This document shows positions 49,250 through 58,802 of a stretch of 64,000 nt of DNA, in pieces. This DNA is from Nitrospira sp. (GTDB taxonomy: Bacteria; Nitrospirota; Nitrospiria; Nitrospirales; Nitrospiraceae). The translations under genes and the position numbers were made by a program. The stretch lies in contig JALHMZ010000004.1 in assembly GCA_022843785.1 (NCBI GenBank), positions 62,001 to 126,000 of the forward strand. The letters are read 5' to 3'. The notes below the pieces were generated by a model. That model saw nothing but the letters and a program-made list of their open reading frames with translations, did not search any database and was not told the DNA's origin. Within the stretch, counting starts at the first letter, position 1; each line of letters begins with the position of its first letter.

Positions 49250-50362
49250 TTAATCGAGAAACTCCCGATTAATGATCGAGGACACCGTAAATATTGCGAT
49301 CATCGCCATAATAAAAATCCAGGTGATGAGGGCAATCGGACGCTTGAAAATATTCCGCTCCGGATCCTTGTCGAAAAATGGAAGCGCGATGAGCAAGAGC
49401 ATGAATGCGACCGGCACCACGACGGCGCCCATCAATTGCCCGAACTCTCCCGCAAATAGTTTCAACCGGAGCAATTGGAAATAAAACAAGAAATACCATT
49501 CCGGTTCAGGATGGTATTCGCCAGGATCGGGAGTCGCCTCATCGAGGAGTACGACCGGCTCCCAGAAGGCTAACCCGCAGATTGTCGCGAAGACCGCCGC
49601 CATCCCCACCATATCTTTCCAAATTTGTCGCGGGAAAAAGTAGTCGGTCTTGGCCTTGATCTCTTCCGGCGTGCCGCTGAACGGTCCGGCCGGCGCTGCA
49701 ACGCGAAACAAAAACAGATGCAGCCCGGCGAGCGCCATCAGCGCCGCGGGCAGAATCATGACGTGAATGACAAAAAACCGGCTCAGCGTCATTTGCCCTG
49801 GAGTCGGCCCGCCCTTGAGAAACCGAGCCAAGAAATCACCCAGTACCGGAACCTTATCCACCATCTCGACTCCGACCGTCGTAGCCCAGTAGGCCCTCTG
49901 ATCCCAAGGCAACAGGTACCCGGTAAATCCAAAACCGATGACGATTCCAAACAGCGCCAGCCCGACCAGCCACAGGAGCTCCCGTGGCGGCTTGTAGGCC
50001 CCCCAGAGAAAAACCTGAGACATGTGGGCAATGACGCACACCACCATCGCGCTCGAACCCCAAAAGTGATAGCCCAGCAGAAACCATCCATAATCCACAT
50101 CATGAATGATGTACTGCGTGCTGGCATAGGCATGGTCGGCCGTCGGGACATAGTAAAACATGAGCAGGATCCCGGTGAGGGCCTGCATGGCAAAGATAAA
50201 GAGCAAGATTGAGCCGAAAACATACGCCCAACGAGAGCCGCCGGGAACCGGCTCATTGAGCATCTTGGCCTGCATTTCCTTCAGGCCAATACGCGCATCA
50301 AGAAATGCAATAAGCTTCTCGACGGTCGTAGGCTGAGCGTTGGGAACCGACGGTTGTTCCAT
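49250..50362 (-). CDS. Cytochrome b of a bc-type quinol:cytochrome c oxidoreductase
   Basis: 370 aa, eight helices, N- and C-terminal parts fused. Four His heme b ligands appear in helix pairs: LLGYHFWGSSAMVVCVIAHMSQVFLWG and VIHVMILPAALMALAGLHLFLFR. The Qo-site motif PEWY occurs in HPEPEWYFLFYFQLLR. It oxidises menaquinol and passes electrons to the Rieske protein. It begins 5 bp after the Rieske gene stop. Family certain. Confidence 0.93.
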   Translation of the reverse strand: MEQPSVPNAQPTTVEKLIAFLDARIGLKEMQAKMLNEPVPGGSRWAYVFGSILLFIFAMQALTGILLMFYYVPTADHAYASTQYIIHDVDYGWFLLGYHFWGSSAMVVCVIAHMSQVFLWGAYKPPRELLWLVGLALFGIVIGFGFTGYLLPWDQRAYWATTVGVEMVDKVPVLGDFLARFLKGGPTPGQMTLSRFFVIHVMILPAALMALAGLHLFLFRVAAPAGPFSGTPEEIKAKTDYFFPRQIWKDMVGMAAVFATICGLAFWEPVVLLDEATPDPGEYHPEPEWYFLFYFQLLRLKLFAGEFGQLMGAVVVPVAFMLLLIALPFFDKDPERNIFKRPIALITWIFIMAMIAIFTVSSIINREFLD

Positions 50363-50367
50363 TTAGA

Positions 50368-51303
50368 TTAGACGATCCGAATTTGAGACTTGACCCCGGC
50401 CTTGAATTCCATATCGACCACTTCGACTTCACCGCTTGCCGATACCCTGATCGGCAACGCATCGAGGGCACGTGGCGCCGGCCCATCAAGCACTTTCCCT
50501 GAGGCGTCATAGATGCTCAAGTGACAGGGGCAGAGAAACACCTGCCCCAACGTCTTATGCTGTCTCCACTTGAAGGCGCACCCCAGGTGCGGGCACTTTC
50601 CTGAAAATGCGATATAGGGAAAATCCTTCTTATTGGTCCAGATCAGCTTGCCGGAAGCATCACGAAACTCCTGATCTTTCCCCTGATACACCTTATCGCG
50701 CACGTCGGAACTCGCCTTCAGAACCCACACACTCTTTTCGACCTCAGATTCCGGCATGTAGGCTTCTTTGACCTTTTTCTTGTATTGAAACTGCACCCCA
50801 AGGTCATCCTGCTTGATTTTGCTGACATTGCCGACCTGAAGCCATTCGTTATCGAACGGCAGATACATGGGCTTCATGAGGAAACGCAGAATCGGATAGG
50901 CCATCGGCAAGCCGATCAGAAATCCAATGACATGCGTGAAGTTCATGAAGAACGTCCGGCGCTTCACATCCTTTTCGAGCGCAGGGAACGGCACCAACAC
51001 TTCCCCCGGCGTCACGCGCAGATTATCTTCGAGGTGCGAGATTTCAACCTCGTGCGTGGTCACATAATCATCCCGCTTGAACGGCGGTAAGGCGGCGATG
51101 TCGGAGGAGGGCGCACGCAGCTCAACCAGATCTTCCATGACGGCTTGGACATGGCCCATCTCGACCTGTCGCTCGCCGCTGCCGTTCATGGATACGACGA
51201 TATGGCTGATTTCGTGGGACAACGGGTCAAGGACGACTTTCGTCACTTCACCGATATCGCGGTCCGTACAACGAACCTTTGATTTCAACTTCGGCTGCAG
51301 CAT
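50368..51303 (-). CDS. Rieske [2Fe-2S] protein with an N-terminal PRC-barrel-like domain
   Basis: 311 aa. The N-terminal 80 residues (GEVTKVVLDPLSHEISHIVVSM...) look like a PRC-barrel. One helix follows (VIGFLIGLPMAYPILRFL, about 125-142). The cluster-binding C-terminal domain has CPHLGC at 237-242 and CPCH at 258-261, the exact C-x-H ... C-x-x-H ligand pattern with disulfide Cys 242/260. PRC-Rieske fusion is unusual. Its ATG overlaps the TAA of the preceding cytochrome c gene (TAATG). Confidence 0.9.
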   Translation of the reverse strand: MLQPKLKSKVRCTDRDIGEVTKVVLDPLSHEISHIVVSMNGSGERQVEMGHVQAVMEDLVELRAPSSDIAALPPFKRDDYVTTHEVEISHLEDNLRVTPGEVLVPFPALEKDVKRRTFFMNFTHVIGFLIGLPMAYPILRFLMKPMYLPFDNEWLQVGNVSKIKQDDLGVQFQYKKKVKEAYMPESEVEKSVWVLKASSDVRDKVYQGKDQEFRDASGKLIWTNKKDFPYIAFSGKCPHLGCAFKWRQHKTLGQVFLCPCHLSIYDASGKVLDGPAPRALDALPIRVSASGEVEVVDMEFKAGVKSQIRIV

Positions 51304-52130
51304 TATTTTTTCTTAATCGGCTTAGGTGTGATCACCGATGGGTTCTTACCGGCGAATGAATGGAGCCACGTAGCCAGGGCGATCATTTCGCTGTCGCTCA
51401 TCACATCCTTGAATTTGTCCGGCATCCGGCCCTTCTCCCATTCCTTTTCGAATCCTTCAGCCATAAAGCTCTTGGGATCGAAGATTTTCTGTTTGATCTC
51501 TTCAATTGTCAGATAGGTGCCGATGTTGTCCAGCTCAGGGCCTCGCTTTTTCCCGCCATCGCCTCTCAGCTTGTGGCAGTTGTAGCACTCTTGCAGCTGC
51601 CATTGCTCCTCCCCGACTTTCAAGAGATCACCCCCCGAAGCCCCGCCGGGAGCAGGCACGGACGCAGTCACCGGAGCGGCTCCTCCTGGTTGCGCAACCG
51701 GCGCCGAACCACTGCCCAGAGCCTTGATCCGCGCTTCCAGCTCTTTTACTTTTTCGTCGAGTTCCTTCGTTCGCTGAATCACCTCGTCTGCTTTCCAGGG
51801 ATCCAACGGATTGCCCGACTTGGCGCTACCAAGAACCTTGGCGTTCTTTCCCTTTTCATCTTCAGGGTCGAACTGCGGCAAGAGCGACGCGCCGGCGCCA
51901 TAGCCGACACAGAGAAGGCCAAAGAACAGAAGAACGGAGAGCGCCGCGCCCCATCCGCTTTGCGGCTTCATCGACGGGATGTCCAACAGGAGAAACACAA
52001 CCGTACCGACGGCCGCGTAGCTGAAAAATGCCCACTGGTAGACCGGAGGAAACCCCATGGCCTTCGCCGTGAACCAGAGACCACCACCGACCACGAGGCC
52101 GATGACGAGTTTGAACATCGCTTTCCCCAT
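51303..52130 (-). CDS. Membrane-anchored cytochrome c
   Basis: 275 aa. Three N-terminal helices; a coiled-coil spacer (ADEVIQRTKELDEKVKELEARIKAL, near 115-145); an Ala/Pro/Gly linker; then a c domain with heme site CYNCHKLRG and Met candidates (RMPDKFKDVM). It overlaps the Rieske gene by one base. The role of cytochrome c1 in this complex III is a natural inference. Confidence 0.85.
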   Translation of the reverse strand: MGKAMFKLVIGLVVGGGLWFTAKAMGFPPVYQWAFFSYAAVGTVVFLLLDIPSMKPQSGWGAALSVLLFFGLLCVGYGAGASLLPQFDPEDEKGKNAKVLGSAKSGNPLDPWKADEVIQRTKELDEKVKELEARIKALGSGSAPVAQPGGAAPVTASVPAPGGASGGDLLKVGEEQWQLQECYNCHKLRGDGGKKRGPELDNIGTYLTIEEIKQKIFDPKSFMAEGFEKEWEKGRMPDKFKDVMSDSEMIALATWLHSFAGKNPSVITPKPIKKK

Positions 52131-52200
52131 AAGAACTCCTCGCGTTTGGCCCTATCGGCTGCGGATGCACGTTGTTGGAATGAACCGATGGGACCGATTC

Positions 52201-53901
52201 TTACTTGGTTCCGGCGGGAACGGGACTGCCCTCTGGCTCGCGACCTTTCAATTCGACTGGCCGGAGCGCGACGAACACGGCCACGCTCACGACAATGAAA
52301 AAGACGACGGTAATCCCCGTAATCAACCAGGCAGAATACGACAGTGTAGGCGTAAACGATTCCGCCGTGAAGTCCGGTATCAAGTTATACGTATGGAAAA
52401 ACTTTCGCAGGAGCGACCGAACCGCCCCCATCAACCCCATCGCCCAAATGGAGGTGAAGGCTAAGAAAATGAGGACGAATTGGGAGATACCATCGATCTT
52501 GCCCCACGCGATGGTCCCCTGCCGGATCGCTTTGCCATAGAGGATATAATTGATCGTTGTGGCAAACACGAGTGAGAAGATCGCGCCAAGCTTGGTCGGC
52601 ATCTTTCCCAGAAAATCCCACGACTCCGGCAGTTTCAAGTCGTCCAGCATCCTGGCTTCAGTGGCCGCAAATCCGTTAGGGGTCAACCAGATCGCATCAC
52701 TCACCACCACCATCAAGAATCCGATTTTCATCACCGTGTGCACCGACACCGTCCCTGGAATGAAACGCCCGAGAATAAACGGCGCCAGGGCCAACGGAAT
52801 AAGAATGGCCAGCGACATCGGTTCGGGAATCCAATAGGTCGTCAACCCCCAAATCGCGACGGGAGGAAAGAGCACCATCACGATGGGAGCCAATACGGTC
52901 ATCCTGACCTGCTCGACTCCCTGGATACGCCTCAAACTGAGCCATACGTAATAGTTGCAACCCAGGAACATCAATCCGACAACCGCGCCCTGCATCTCAA
53001 AGAACATCGAAAGCTGCTCAACCATCATGTATTGGCAGAATGAAAAATCGTAGTCGCACATCTGATAGGCCAACAGAAGCCCGGTAAAGGGCTGAAGGAG
53101 CATCGCACCCACCGCGATCAGGTTCCCGGCAAACCCCATCCAATCGTAATAGGCCCGCTCTTCTTGATTCTTCGCTCCCATGTGCATGTAGGCTGCAATC
53201 AGACCTACAACAAAGCCTCCGAATGCGATATTCCCGTCGATCCGATGGATGTTCATCGGCATCCAGCTCGCGTTGGCAATCTTGTCCCACAAGGTCGCCG
53301 CGGCCAGGGCCTCCATCGGAGAAATCCCTTCTTCTTTGACAGGCGTATTCATGAACGATGTCGGGCCGTTAATCGCAAACATGGTAGCCAGGCAGAGCAG
53401 ATTCAGCAGCACACCGAGGGCGATATGCCGGCCCTTCTTCTCACCCTTCCAGGCATCCCAGGTATAGAAATACGCGTACAGTGCCATTGTCCCGAGAATG
53501 AACATCAGCGGGTAAATCACTGCAAACACGAGATAGAATTGATTGATGAACCAGGTGGTGAACTGCGGGTAGGTCGCAAGAAGCACAAAAATAAACAGGC
53601 CGCCAGTGAGGGCCGTCAGGCTGAACAGAATCACGGTGATCTTGGTGACCTCTTTGGCCATGCGATCATACCGCAGATCCTGCTTGCGGTAGCCCAACCA
53701 CTCCGCCATGACAACAAAGATCGGAGCGCCGAGAATGAAGGCGCCAAGCAGCGTGTGGAACTGGGCTACGATCCAGACTGCGGCCCGATTTCCCGTGTAC
53801 GGAAACTCCACGGAAGGCGAACCCGGCGTCTGCGCATAGACACTGGCCGCACCCGTCACACAGAGTGCGAGAAACGCAACGAAAGTCACGAGATGACGCA
53901 T
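52201..53901 (-). CDS. Cytochrome bd-like oxidase large subunit (first copy)
   Basis: 566 aa from ATG 53901 (MRHLVTF; a longer frame to 53946 also has a GTG). Signal peptide ending ASVYAQ, then about 14 helices. CydA-like: AVWIVAQFHTLLGAFILGAP has His near residue 49; NIHRIDGNIAFGGFVVGL carries another. It is a paralog of the protein encoded at 46343-48187 with the same GNRxxVWIVAQxH and NIHR blocks. No CydB. Probably a quinol or cytochrome oxidase-like redox protein that partners complex III. Confidence 0.8.
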   Translation of the reverse strand: MRHLVTFVAFLALCVTGAASVYAQTPGSPSVEFPYTGNRAAVWIVAQFHTLLGAFILGAPIFVVMAEWLGYRKQDLRYDRMAKEVTKITVILFSLTALTGGLFIFVLLATYPQFTTWFINQFYLVFAVIYPLMFILGTMALYAYFYTWDAWKGEKKGRHIALGVLLNLLCLATMFAINGPTSFMNTPVKEEGISPMEALAAATLWDKIANASWMPMNIHRIDGNIAFGGFVVGLIAAYMHMGAKNQEERAYYDWMGFAGNLIAVGAMLLQPFTGLLLAYQMCDYDFSFCQYMMVEQLSMFFEMQGAVVGLMFLGCNYYVWLSLRRIQGVEQVRMTVLAPIVMVLFPPVAIWGLTTYWIPEPMSLAILIPLALAPFILGRFIPGTVSVHTVMKIGFLMVVVSDAIWLTPNGFAATEARMLDDLKLPESWDFLGKMPTKLGAIFSLVFATTINYILYGKAIRQGTIAWGKIDGISQFVLIFLAFTSIWAMGLMGAVRSLLRKFFHTYNLIPDFTAESFTPTLSYSAWLITGITVVFFIVVSVAVFVALRPVELKGREPEGSPVPAGTK

Positions 53902-53963
53902 TGGTATAGTCACGATGCCTCGGCGATTATTGTAAACGATCGTCACCGACTATTTGACTCGCG

Positions 53964-54473
53964 CTACTTTATCTCAGTCGAGGCCACTGCGATGGTGCCG
54001 GCATCGACCCACTGCTTCTTCTCCTCGTTCCACACCTTCCCCGACAGCGCAAAGGTGCGCTCAAAAAGCACCAGCTTCCAGATATCCTCTTCCGAGAGCT
54101 TACTCTTCCAGCCCTTCATCCTCGTATCCGGCACACCCTCGGAGATCCGCCAGAACCATGCGGAGTCAGAGTACAGCTTCATGCGTTCGCCGTTACGAAA
54201 ATCCGTGGCGCCCGCCTTAACCGGCTTGCCGTCTTTTCCATGGCAACTGGCGCAATTCACGTCAGGGTTGGCCTCACCCATATAGATCTTCCGGCCCTGT
54301 TCAACCTTTTCGGCATTCCCCCACCAATCTGAAGGCATATGCTTTTCGGCATATTCAGCAGGGGGCTGGGGCGGAGGAACGATAGGTCTTTCTCCGCCTT
54401 CCCCACCACAACCGGCCAGTAATCCCATACTCATCAGCAGCGCCACCCGGACAGTCGCCAACTTGATTTCCAC
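53964..54473 (-). CDS. Cytochrome c lipoprotein
   Basis: 169 aa. Lipobox GLLAGC (Cys 22) gives a lipid anchor; heme-c site CASCHGKDG near residue 76 and a Met in RMKGWKSKL. It is a small c-type cytochrome like those that shuttle electrons in the periplasm. 18 bp upstream of the bd-like gene frame. Confidence 0.88.
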   Translation of the reverse strand: MEIKLATVRVALLMSMGLLAGCGGEGGERPIVPPPQPPAEYAEKHMPSDWWGNAEKVEQGRKIYMGEANPDVNCASCHGKDGKPVKAGATDFRNGERMKLYSDSAWFWRISEGVPDTRMKGWKSKLSEEDIWKLVLFERTFALSGKVWNEEKKQWVDAGTIAVASTEIK

Positions 54474-54672
54474 TACAACCCCTCACTCCTGCATTGGCAG
54501 GTCTGCATCCACGGATACATTCACACAAAAAAACGCTTCTACCGGGATGACGACATCCCCGCAAAAGCGTCAATGATTGCAACCATCTGCGCTATTCCGC
54601 GCACGGGACCTCGCCCACGAATCAACTAGTCCGGCGAGGAGCCCCGCGAGCCCCACGGACCGTCATCGGTGA

Positions 54673-55212
54673 TTACGTCTTTCGTTTCTCCTGCGATTTT
54701 CCCTTAGCCCGTTCATACTTCCGCTGCGAACGGACGACTTTCATCCCGACGAACCCTCCGGCCGCCGCTGACACCACCCCGACTCCCCACCACAGCCAGG
54801 CAGGAGGAGCACTCGTGTCACAACCAGCCCCGAAGTTAACTTTGAGCTTTCGCTCGGCTTCCAAGTCCTTGGGGTCAAACTGAATCTTATGGGTCTGCTG
54901 CTCTCCCTTCGCTTCTACCAGAAGCGGATCGCCCAAATTGTCGTTATGGAGATGAAACGCAGCCTTATAGTACCCATCCCCGTTTGTCTTGACGACCTGC
55001 CCGTAAGAAATCTTCGTATCTTTGACAAGAACCTCGGTGTCTATGACTCCCTTCCCATCAGATCCACAGACATAGCCTTCAACCGTGAACCGATGGTCGG
55101 CTTCGTGGGTGGCCATGACCATCGAAGGGAACAGGGCATTCTGCACTGCATAGCCTACCAGAGCGACCAGCCAGCCCCTACTCCATCCATCACGTTTCAA
55201 ACTGAATTGCAT
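54673..55212 (-). CDS. Exported single-TM protein heading the respiratory cluster
   Basis: 179 aa from ATG 55212. Signal peptide, then a beta-sandwich-like domain (HRFTVEGYVCGSDGKGVIDTEVLVKD ... GQVVKTNGDGYYKAAFHLH) that resembles carboxypeptidase-regulatory-like folds. Cys pairs and a C-terminal helix (PPAWLWWGVGVVSAAAGGFVG) with basic tail follow. No enzyme motif. Being first of the operon it may be an assembly factor. Confidence 0.7.
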   Translation of the reverse strand: MQFSLKRDGWSRGWLVALVGYAVQNALFPSMVMATHEADHRFTVEGYVCGSDGKGVIDTEVLVKDTKISYGQVVKTNGDGYYKAAFHLHNDNLGDPLLVEAKGEQQTHKIQFDPKDLEAERKLKVNFGAGCDTSAPPAWLWWGVGVVSAAAGGFVGMKVVRSQRKYERAKGKSQEKRKT

Positions 55213-55418
55213 TCTTACCGGTCGCTCGTGAGCTCGACTCTCACAACACTGCACGCTTCACTACGACGAGCACCTATAAGTTTAGAGCGCGATTTTTTAA
55301 CATAGCCCCCCCTGTTTGTCAACGACAGGAATGGCCGGTATTGAGCAGAAACTGATAGCGTTTCCGGGTGTCTGACGGACTCCTGGAAGACTGAAGGGAG
55401 TGGAACGGAAGCCACGGT

Positions 55419-55829
55419 TCAGAGGAGTCCGCGCATGCGCGCATCTTCTTCGACGCGAGCGGCCTCCTCACGGCGTTCAGACTCTTTTTTCGACGCCCAC
55501 GCTTCATACGACTTCCCGTTCGCCGTGTCTTCACCGGTGAAGGCAATCGACGCGATCGACGCGTAGGCGATGGTGCGAGGGGAGGGATCGTCCTGGGGAA
55601 AAAATTCGATGGTCGGAGGCGCGCTGCTGGCGTGGCGGTTGAAAAGAAATCCCACGATCGACTCACCCGACGTAAGCCCGAGTGTCACATCGCCACGGTA
55701 GTCGAATGCAAACTCAATGGCCTCCGCTCTTTCTTGTTCCGTAGCCGGCGTAAACTTACGGCCTTCGAGTGAATCCGGCACACTGGGCGTATGATTCTTC
55801 GTGTCTGTCATCTTGCCATCGTCGTTCAT
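55419..55829 (-). CDS. Hypothetical protein
   Basis: 136 aa from ATG 55829 (also ATG 55811). Acidic N-terminus, a beta-rich middle (AIEFAFDYRGDVTLGLTSGESIVGFLFNRH...TIEFFPQDD) and a Glu/Arg/Ala helix at the end. No family recognised. It follows the hpnH stop by 71 bp and is transcribed the same way. Confidence 0.55.
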   Translation of the reverse strand: MNDDGKMTDTKNHTPSVPDSLEGRKFTPATEQERAEAIEFAFDYRGDVTLGLTSGESIVGFLFNRHASSAPPTIEFFPQDDPSPRTIAYASIASIAFTGEDTANGKSYEAWASKKESERREEAARVEEDARMRGLL

Positions 55830-55899
55830 GACACATGTCTCGTGAAGCGCCGACAACTCTTGCACGCGACGGAATGCGATGGGCGCTTCACGGACAGAG

Positions 55900-56916
55900 T
55901 CATCGCGAGGTGGGCAGCAAGGTCAACTTCGCCGTGCGCGCAAAACCTGACACCGTGCCAAATGTATCGCTCACGGCCGAAGGCTCATACCCACAATGGA
56001 CCATGCATTCGGCGCACTTCTCGTTCTTACTCGTGCCGTAATTCTGCCACTCGGTGGTCTCCAATAGTTCTTGGAAGGTTTTTGCATATCCCTCCTGCAA
56101 GAGATAGCAGGGCTTCTGCCAACCGAACACGTTGTAGGTGGGATTCCCCCAGGGCGTGCACTGATATTCCTTTTTCCCCATCAGGAAATCCAGGAAGAGC
56201 GGAGACTGATTGAACTTCCAAGACCCCTTAGGGCGGCTGAGGATCTTCGAGAACAGCTCTTGGGTCTTGGCCTTCTTCAGGAAATGTTGCTTATCCGGAG
56301 CCTTTTGATAGCTATAGCCGGGAGAAATCATCATCCCTTCGACACCGAGGGCCATCATTTCATCGAAGAACTGGCGCACCCGATCAGGATTCGCATCGTC
56401 GAACAGTGTGGTATTCGTGGTCACCCGATGGCCCAACCGCAAGGCTTCCTTGATCGCCTTGACAGCAACCTCGTACACCCCGTCTCGGCAGACGGCCAAA
56501 TCATGCTCGTTCTTCAATCCGTCCATGTGCACACTGAAGGTCAGATACTGCGACGGTTTGAACTCTTTCAGCTTGCGCTCGAGTAAGATGGCATTGGTAC
56601 AGACATAGAGATACCGCTTCTGGGCCACCAACCCCTCGACGATCCGTCCGATCTCCGGATGGATGAGCGGCTCACCGCCGGGAACCGCGACAATCGGCGC
56701 GCCGCATTCTTCTGCCGCAGCCCAGCATTGCTCAGGGGTCAGGCGCTTATCGAGGACATGGTCGGGATACTGAATCTTGCCACAGCCGGCACAAGCCAGG
56801 TTGCAGCGGAACAATGGTTCAAGCATCAATACCAGAGGATACCGCTTGATGCCTTTCAGTTTCTTCGAGAGGACATAGCTGGCAACGGTATACATTTGAG
56901 ATACGGGAACGGCCAT
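55900..56916 (-). CDS. hpnH: HpnH, hopanoid C-35 radical SAM (adenosylhopane synthase)
   Basis: 338 aa from ATG 56916 (GAAGGAG upstream). Radical SAM motif CNLACAGCGK (CxxxCxxC) near residue 39, SAM-binding PGGEP, and a C-terminal auxiliary Cys cluster (CAECMVHCGYEPSA). HpnH adds the 5'-deoxyadenosyl group to diploptene, the first step of extended hopanoids (established family role). It is next to isoprenoid genes ispG and dxs, which supports this. The frame upstream to 57015 is not credible. Confidence 0.92.
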   Translation of the reverse strand: MAVPVSQMYTVASYVLSKKLKGIKRYPLVLMLEPLFRCNLACAGCGKIQYPDHVLDKRLTPEQCWAAAEECGAPIVAVPGGEPLIHPEIGRIVEGLVAQKRYLYVCTNAILLERKLKEFKPSQYLTFSVHMDGLKNEHDLAVCRDGVYEVAVKAIKEALRLGHRVTTNTTLFDDANPDRVRQFFDEMMALGVEGMMISPGYSYQKAPDKQHFLKKAKTQELFSKILSRPKGSWKFNQSPLFLDFLMGKKEYQCTPWGNPTYNVFGWQKPCYLLQEGYAKTFQELLETTEWQNYGTSKNEKCAECMVHCGYEPSAVSDTFGTVSGFARTAKLTLLPTSR

Positions 56917-57171
56917 TCCGGTCTCCTTCTGCTCAATCTGTAGCGGTAACGGCGGCGAATTCCCGCCGGACGAGAAGCTTGCGAACGGGTGGGATTCTAA
57001 CATCCCCATCGGCACGCGTCAATTTCCTTGCCAAGATATGAAACGAGATGCCCGGTAGACGGGATACCAGGACAACCAAAAGAGAAGAGTATCTATCCCG
57101 CAGCATCGAGCATACTCCATGCTGCAGGCTCAGATGCCGGAGGGGTGTATCCGACAGGGAGTATGAGGTCT

Positions 57172-57196
57172 GCCCTTCGACAGGCTCAGGACAACG
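57172..57196. repeat. Dispersed CTTCGACAGGCTCAGG-type repeat
   Basis: GCCCTTCGACAGGCTCAGGAC is the widely seen short intergenic repeat of many bacterial genomes; here it lies just after tRNA-Cys. Confidence 0.6.
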
Positions 57197-57215
57197 TTTG
57201 CCGAAAGACGAAGTT

Positions 57216-57290
57216 TGGAGGCGCCGGGCGGGTTCGAACCGCCGCATCGCAGTTTTGCAGACTGCTCCCTTACCACTTGGGTACGGCGCC
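57216..57290 (-). tRNA. tRNA-Cys(GCA)
   Basis: 75-nt cloverleaf, acceptor GGCGCCG/CGGCGCC, anticodon stem GCAGT/ACTGC, loop CTGCAAA giving anticodon GCA, T-loop TTCGAAC, encoded CCA. Confidence 0.95.
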
Positions 57291-57342
57291 TCACGAGGGC
57301 GGCATTATAGTCGTTTCCATTTCTTGAACACAACACGATAGG

Positions 57343-58674
57343 TCAGACGGGCTGGCCGGACTGGCCCTTACCGGACGAACCGGCAAGAAGCGGCGGACGC
57401 CCATGTGCCGCACCTGCGCTTGCGAGCAGCAACCCGAATAACATCAGCATGGCAATACCAAGATGATGAAAGCTCTTGAGTGCCTCCCAATTGGCCCTGC
57501 CGACGACTTCATAATTCAGCACCATCGTGAGCACGATATAGGCGGCCAGGACAGCATAGCCGGCGCGGCTCAACCAACCGCTCGCTCGCGCCGCAGCCGC
57601 GACGACAATGAATGCCGCAGGTATCATCCAGACCAGATGCTGATCCCAGGTAATGGGAGAGAAGAATAGAGCCAGCATCAAGGTCCCGGCGCAATCCCGC
57701 GCCCACGTGGGATCTCCAGGCCCTTCATACGCGCGCCGACTGGACCAGGCAAAGAGGCCCAGCAGGCCGAGCCCCGCAACACCGACGATTCCGTTTGCAA
57801 CCGGAGACGGCAGGTCCATCACCGGCTTATAATATCCACGATCTACTTGCCGAAGCCGATGTGTCGGAGGATAGGTAACCAGATATCGCAGCATGGTATG
57901 CCGGAGCGAGAGATTGGCCTTTTGCAGCTCGTTTTCTTGCCGACCCTCCGCTTGCCGATCCAGCACAGACAACACGGCATTCTGCGTCCATTCGGTGTGA
58001 TGCTCCCACCAACTCGTGGGCCCCATATATAGAATAGGCAGCACGATCCAGACGACCGTTGCCAGCACCGTGTATGCGGCGACACGCCACTGCCGCTTCC
58101 ATAGAAACAAGATCACGAAAAGCGCCGGGGTGATCTTGAGTACGATACCGAGCCCGACCAAGGCCGCGCCCAGCCGCTCTTTTCCCGTCCATATCGCATA
58201 GATCCCGCCGGTCAGAATGCCCAGCAACATGAGATGCGGCCCGCCGTCGTCAAGATCATTCAAGATAAATTGCAACGTCAATGCCCCTGCGCCTACTCCG
58301 AGCAGCAGAAGACGCCCACCTGTCACCGCGTCGGCACCCAATAGCATGCGGTGCATGAATCGGATGGTGAGAACCAAGCATCCGACGGCGACGGCGTAGC
58401 GCAAGGCCAAACTTGGGTTTCTGTCCAGAACGAGCAAGGGGGCGAAGTAGATGCCGGTAGTCGGCAAATACATATAGCAATAGTCATTGGCATAGAGATA
58501 TTCCCCCGAGAGAAAGCGCCTTCCGATCTCACGGTGAATATCGATGTCTCGAAAGTGAAACGACCGCCCGAATGAGATGATGTATCCGTGTACCAGCGCG
58601 GCGACCACGAGGCCGATGTTGACCAGACGCGCAAAAAGAGGCGCCCTCTGGAACTCACCGATCCAATGGCTCAT
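57343..58674 (-). CDS. GT87-family membrane glycosyltransferase
   Basis: 443 aa from ATG 58674. Ten to twelve hydrophobic helices. The pattern fits GT87/DUF2029 mannosyltransferases: DIDIHREIGRRFLSGEYLYAND with the catalytic-type Asp in the first periplasmic loop, and QFILNDLDDGGPHLMLLGIL later. It would add a sugar from a polyprenyl donor to a lipid or wall component. Upstream of hpnH and downstream of ispG/dxs on the same strand, so a hopanoid-linked role is possible but unproved. Confidence 0.8.
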   Translation of the reverse strand: MSHWIGEFQRAPLFARLVNIGLVVAALVHGYIISFGRSFHFRDIDIHREIGRRFLSGEYLYANDYCYMYLPTTGIYFAPLLVLDRNPSLALRYAVAVGCLVLTIRFMHRMLLGADAVTGGRLLLLGVGAGALTLQFILNDLDDGGPHLMLLGILTGGIYAIWTGKERLGAALVGLGIVLKITPALFVILFLWKRQWRVAAYTVLATVVWIVLPILYMGPTSWWEHHTEWTQNAVLSVLDRQAEGRQENELQKANLSLRHTMLRYLVTYPPTHRLRQVDRGYYKPVMDLPSPVANGIVGVAGLGLLGLFAWSSRRAYEGPGDPTWARDCAGTLMLALFFSPITWDQHLVWMIPAAFIVVAAAARASGWLSRAGYAVLAAYIVLTMVLNYEVVGRANWEALKSFHHLGIAMLMLFGLLLASAGAAHGRPPLLAGSSGKGQSGQPV

Positions 58675-58802
58675 GGGTTTCGATTCCTTTGGTGAGCGCA
58701 CTCAGAACCACCAGCGCAAAACCCTGTCGTCTATCCTTAACAATTTGGGAAGAATCCGTGGGCTGACTCACACGGCAGGATGCGAGCTTCTGAGCAGAGC
58801 GC

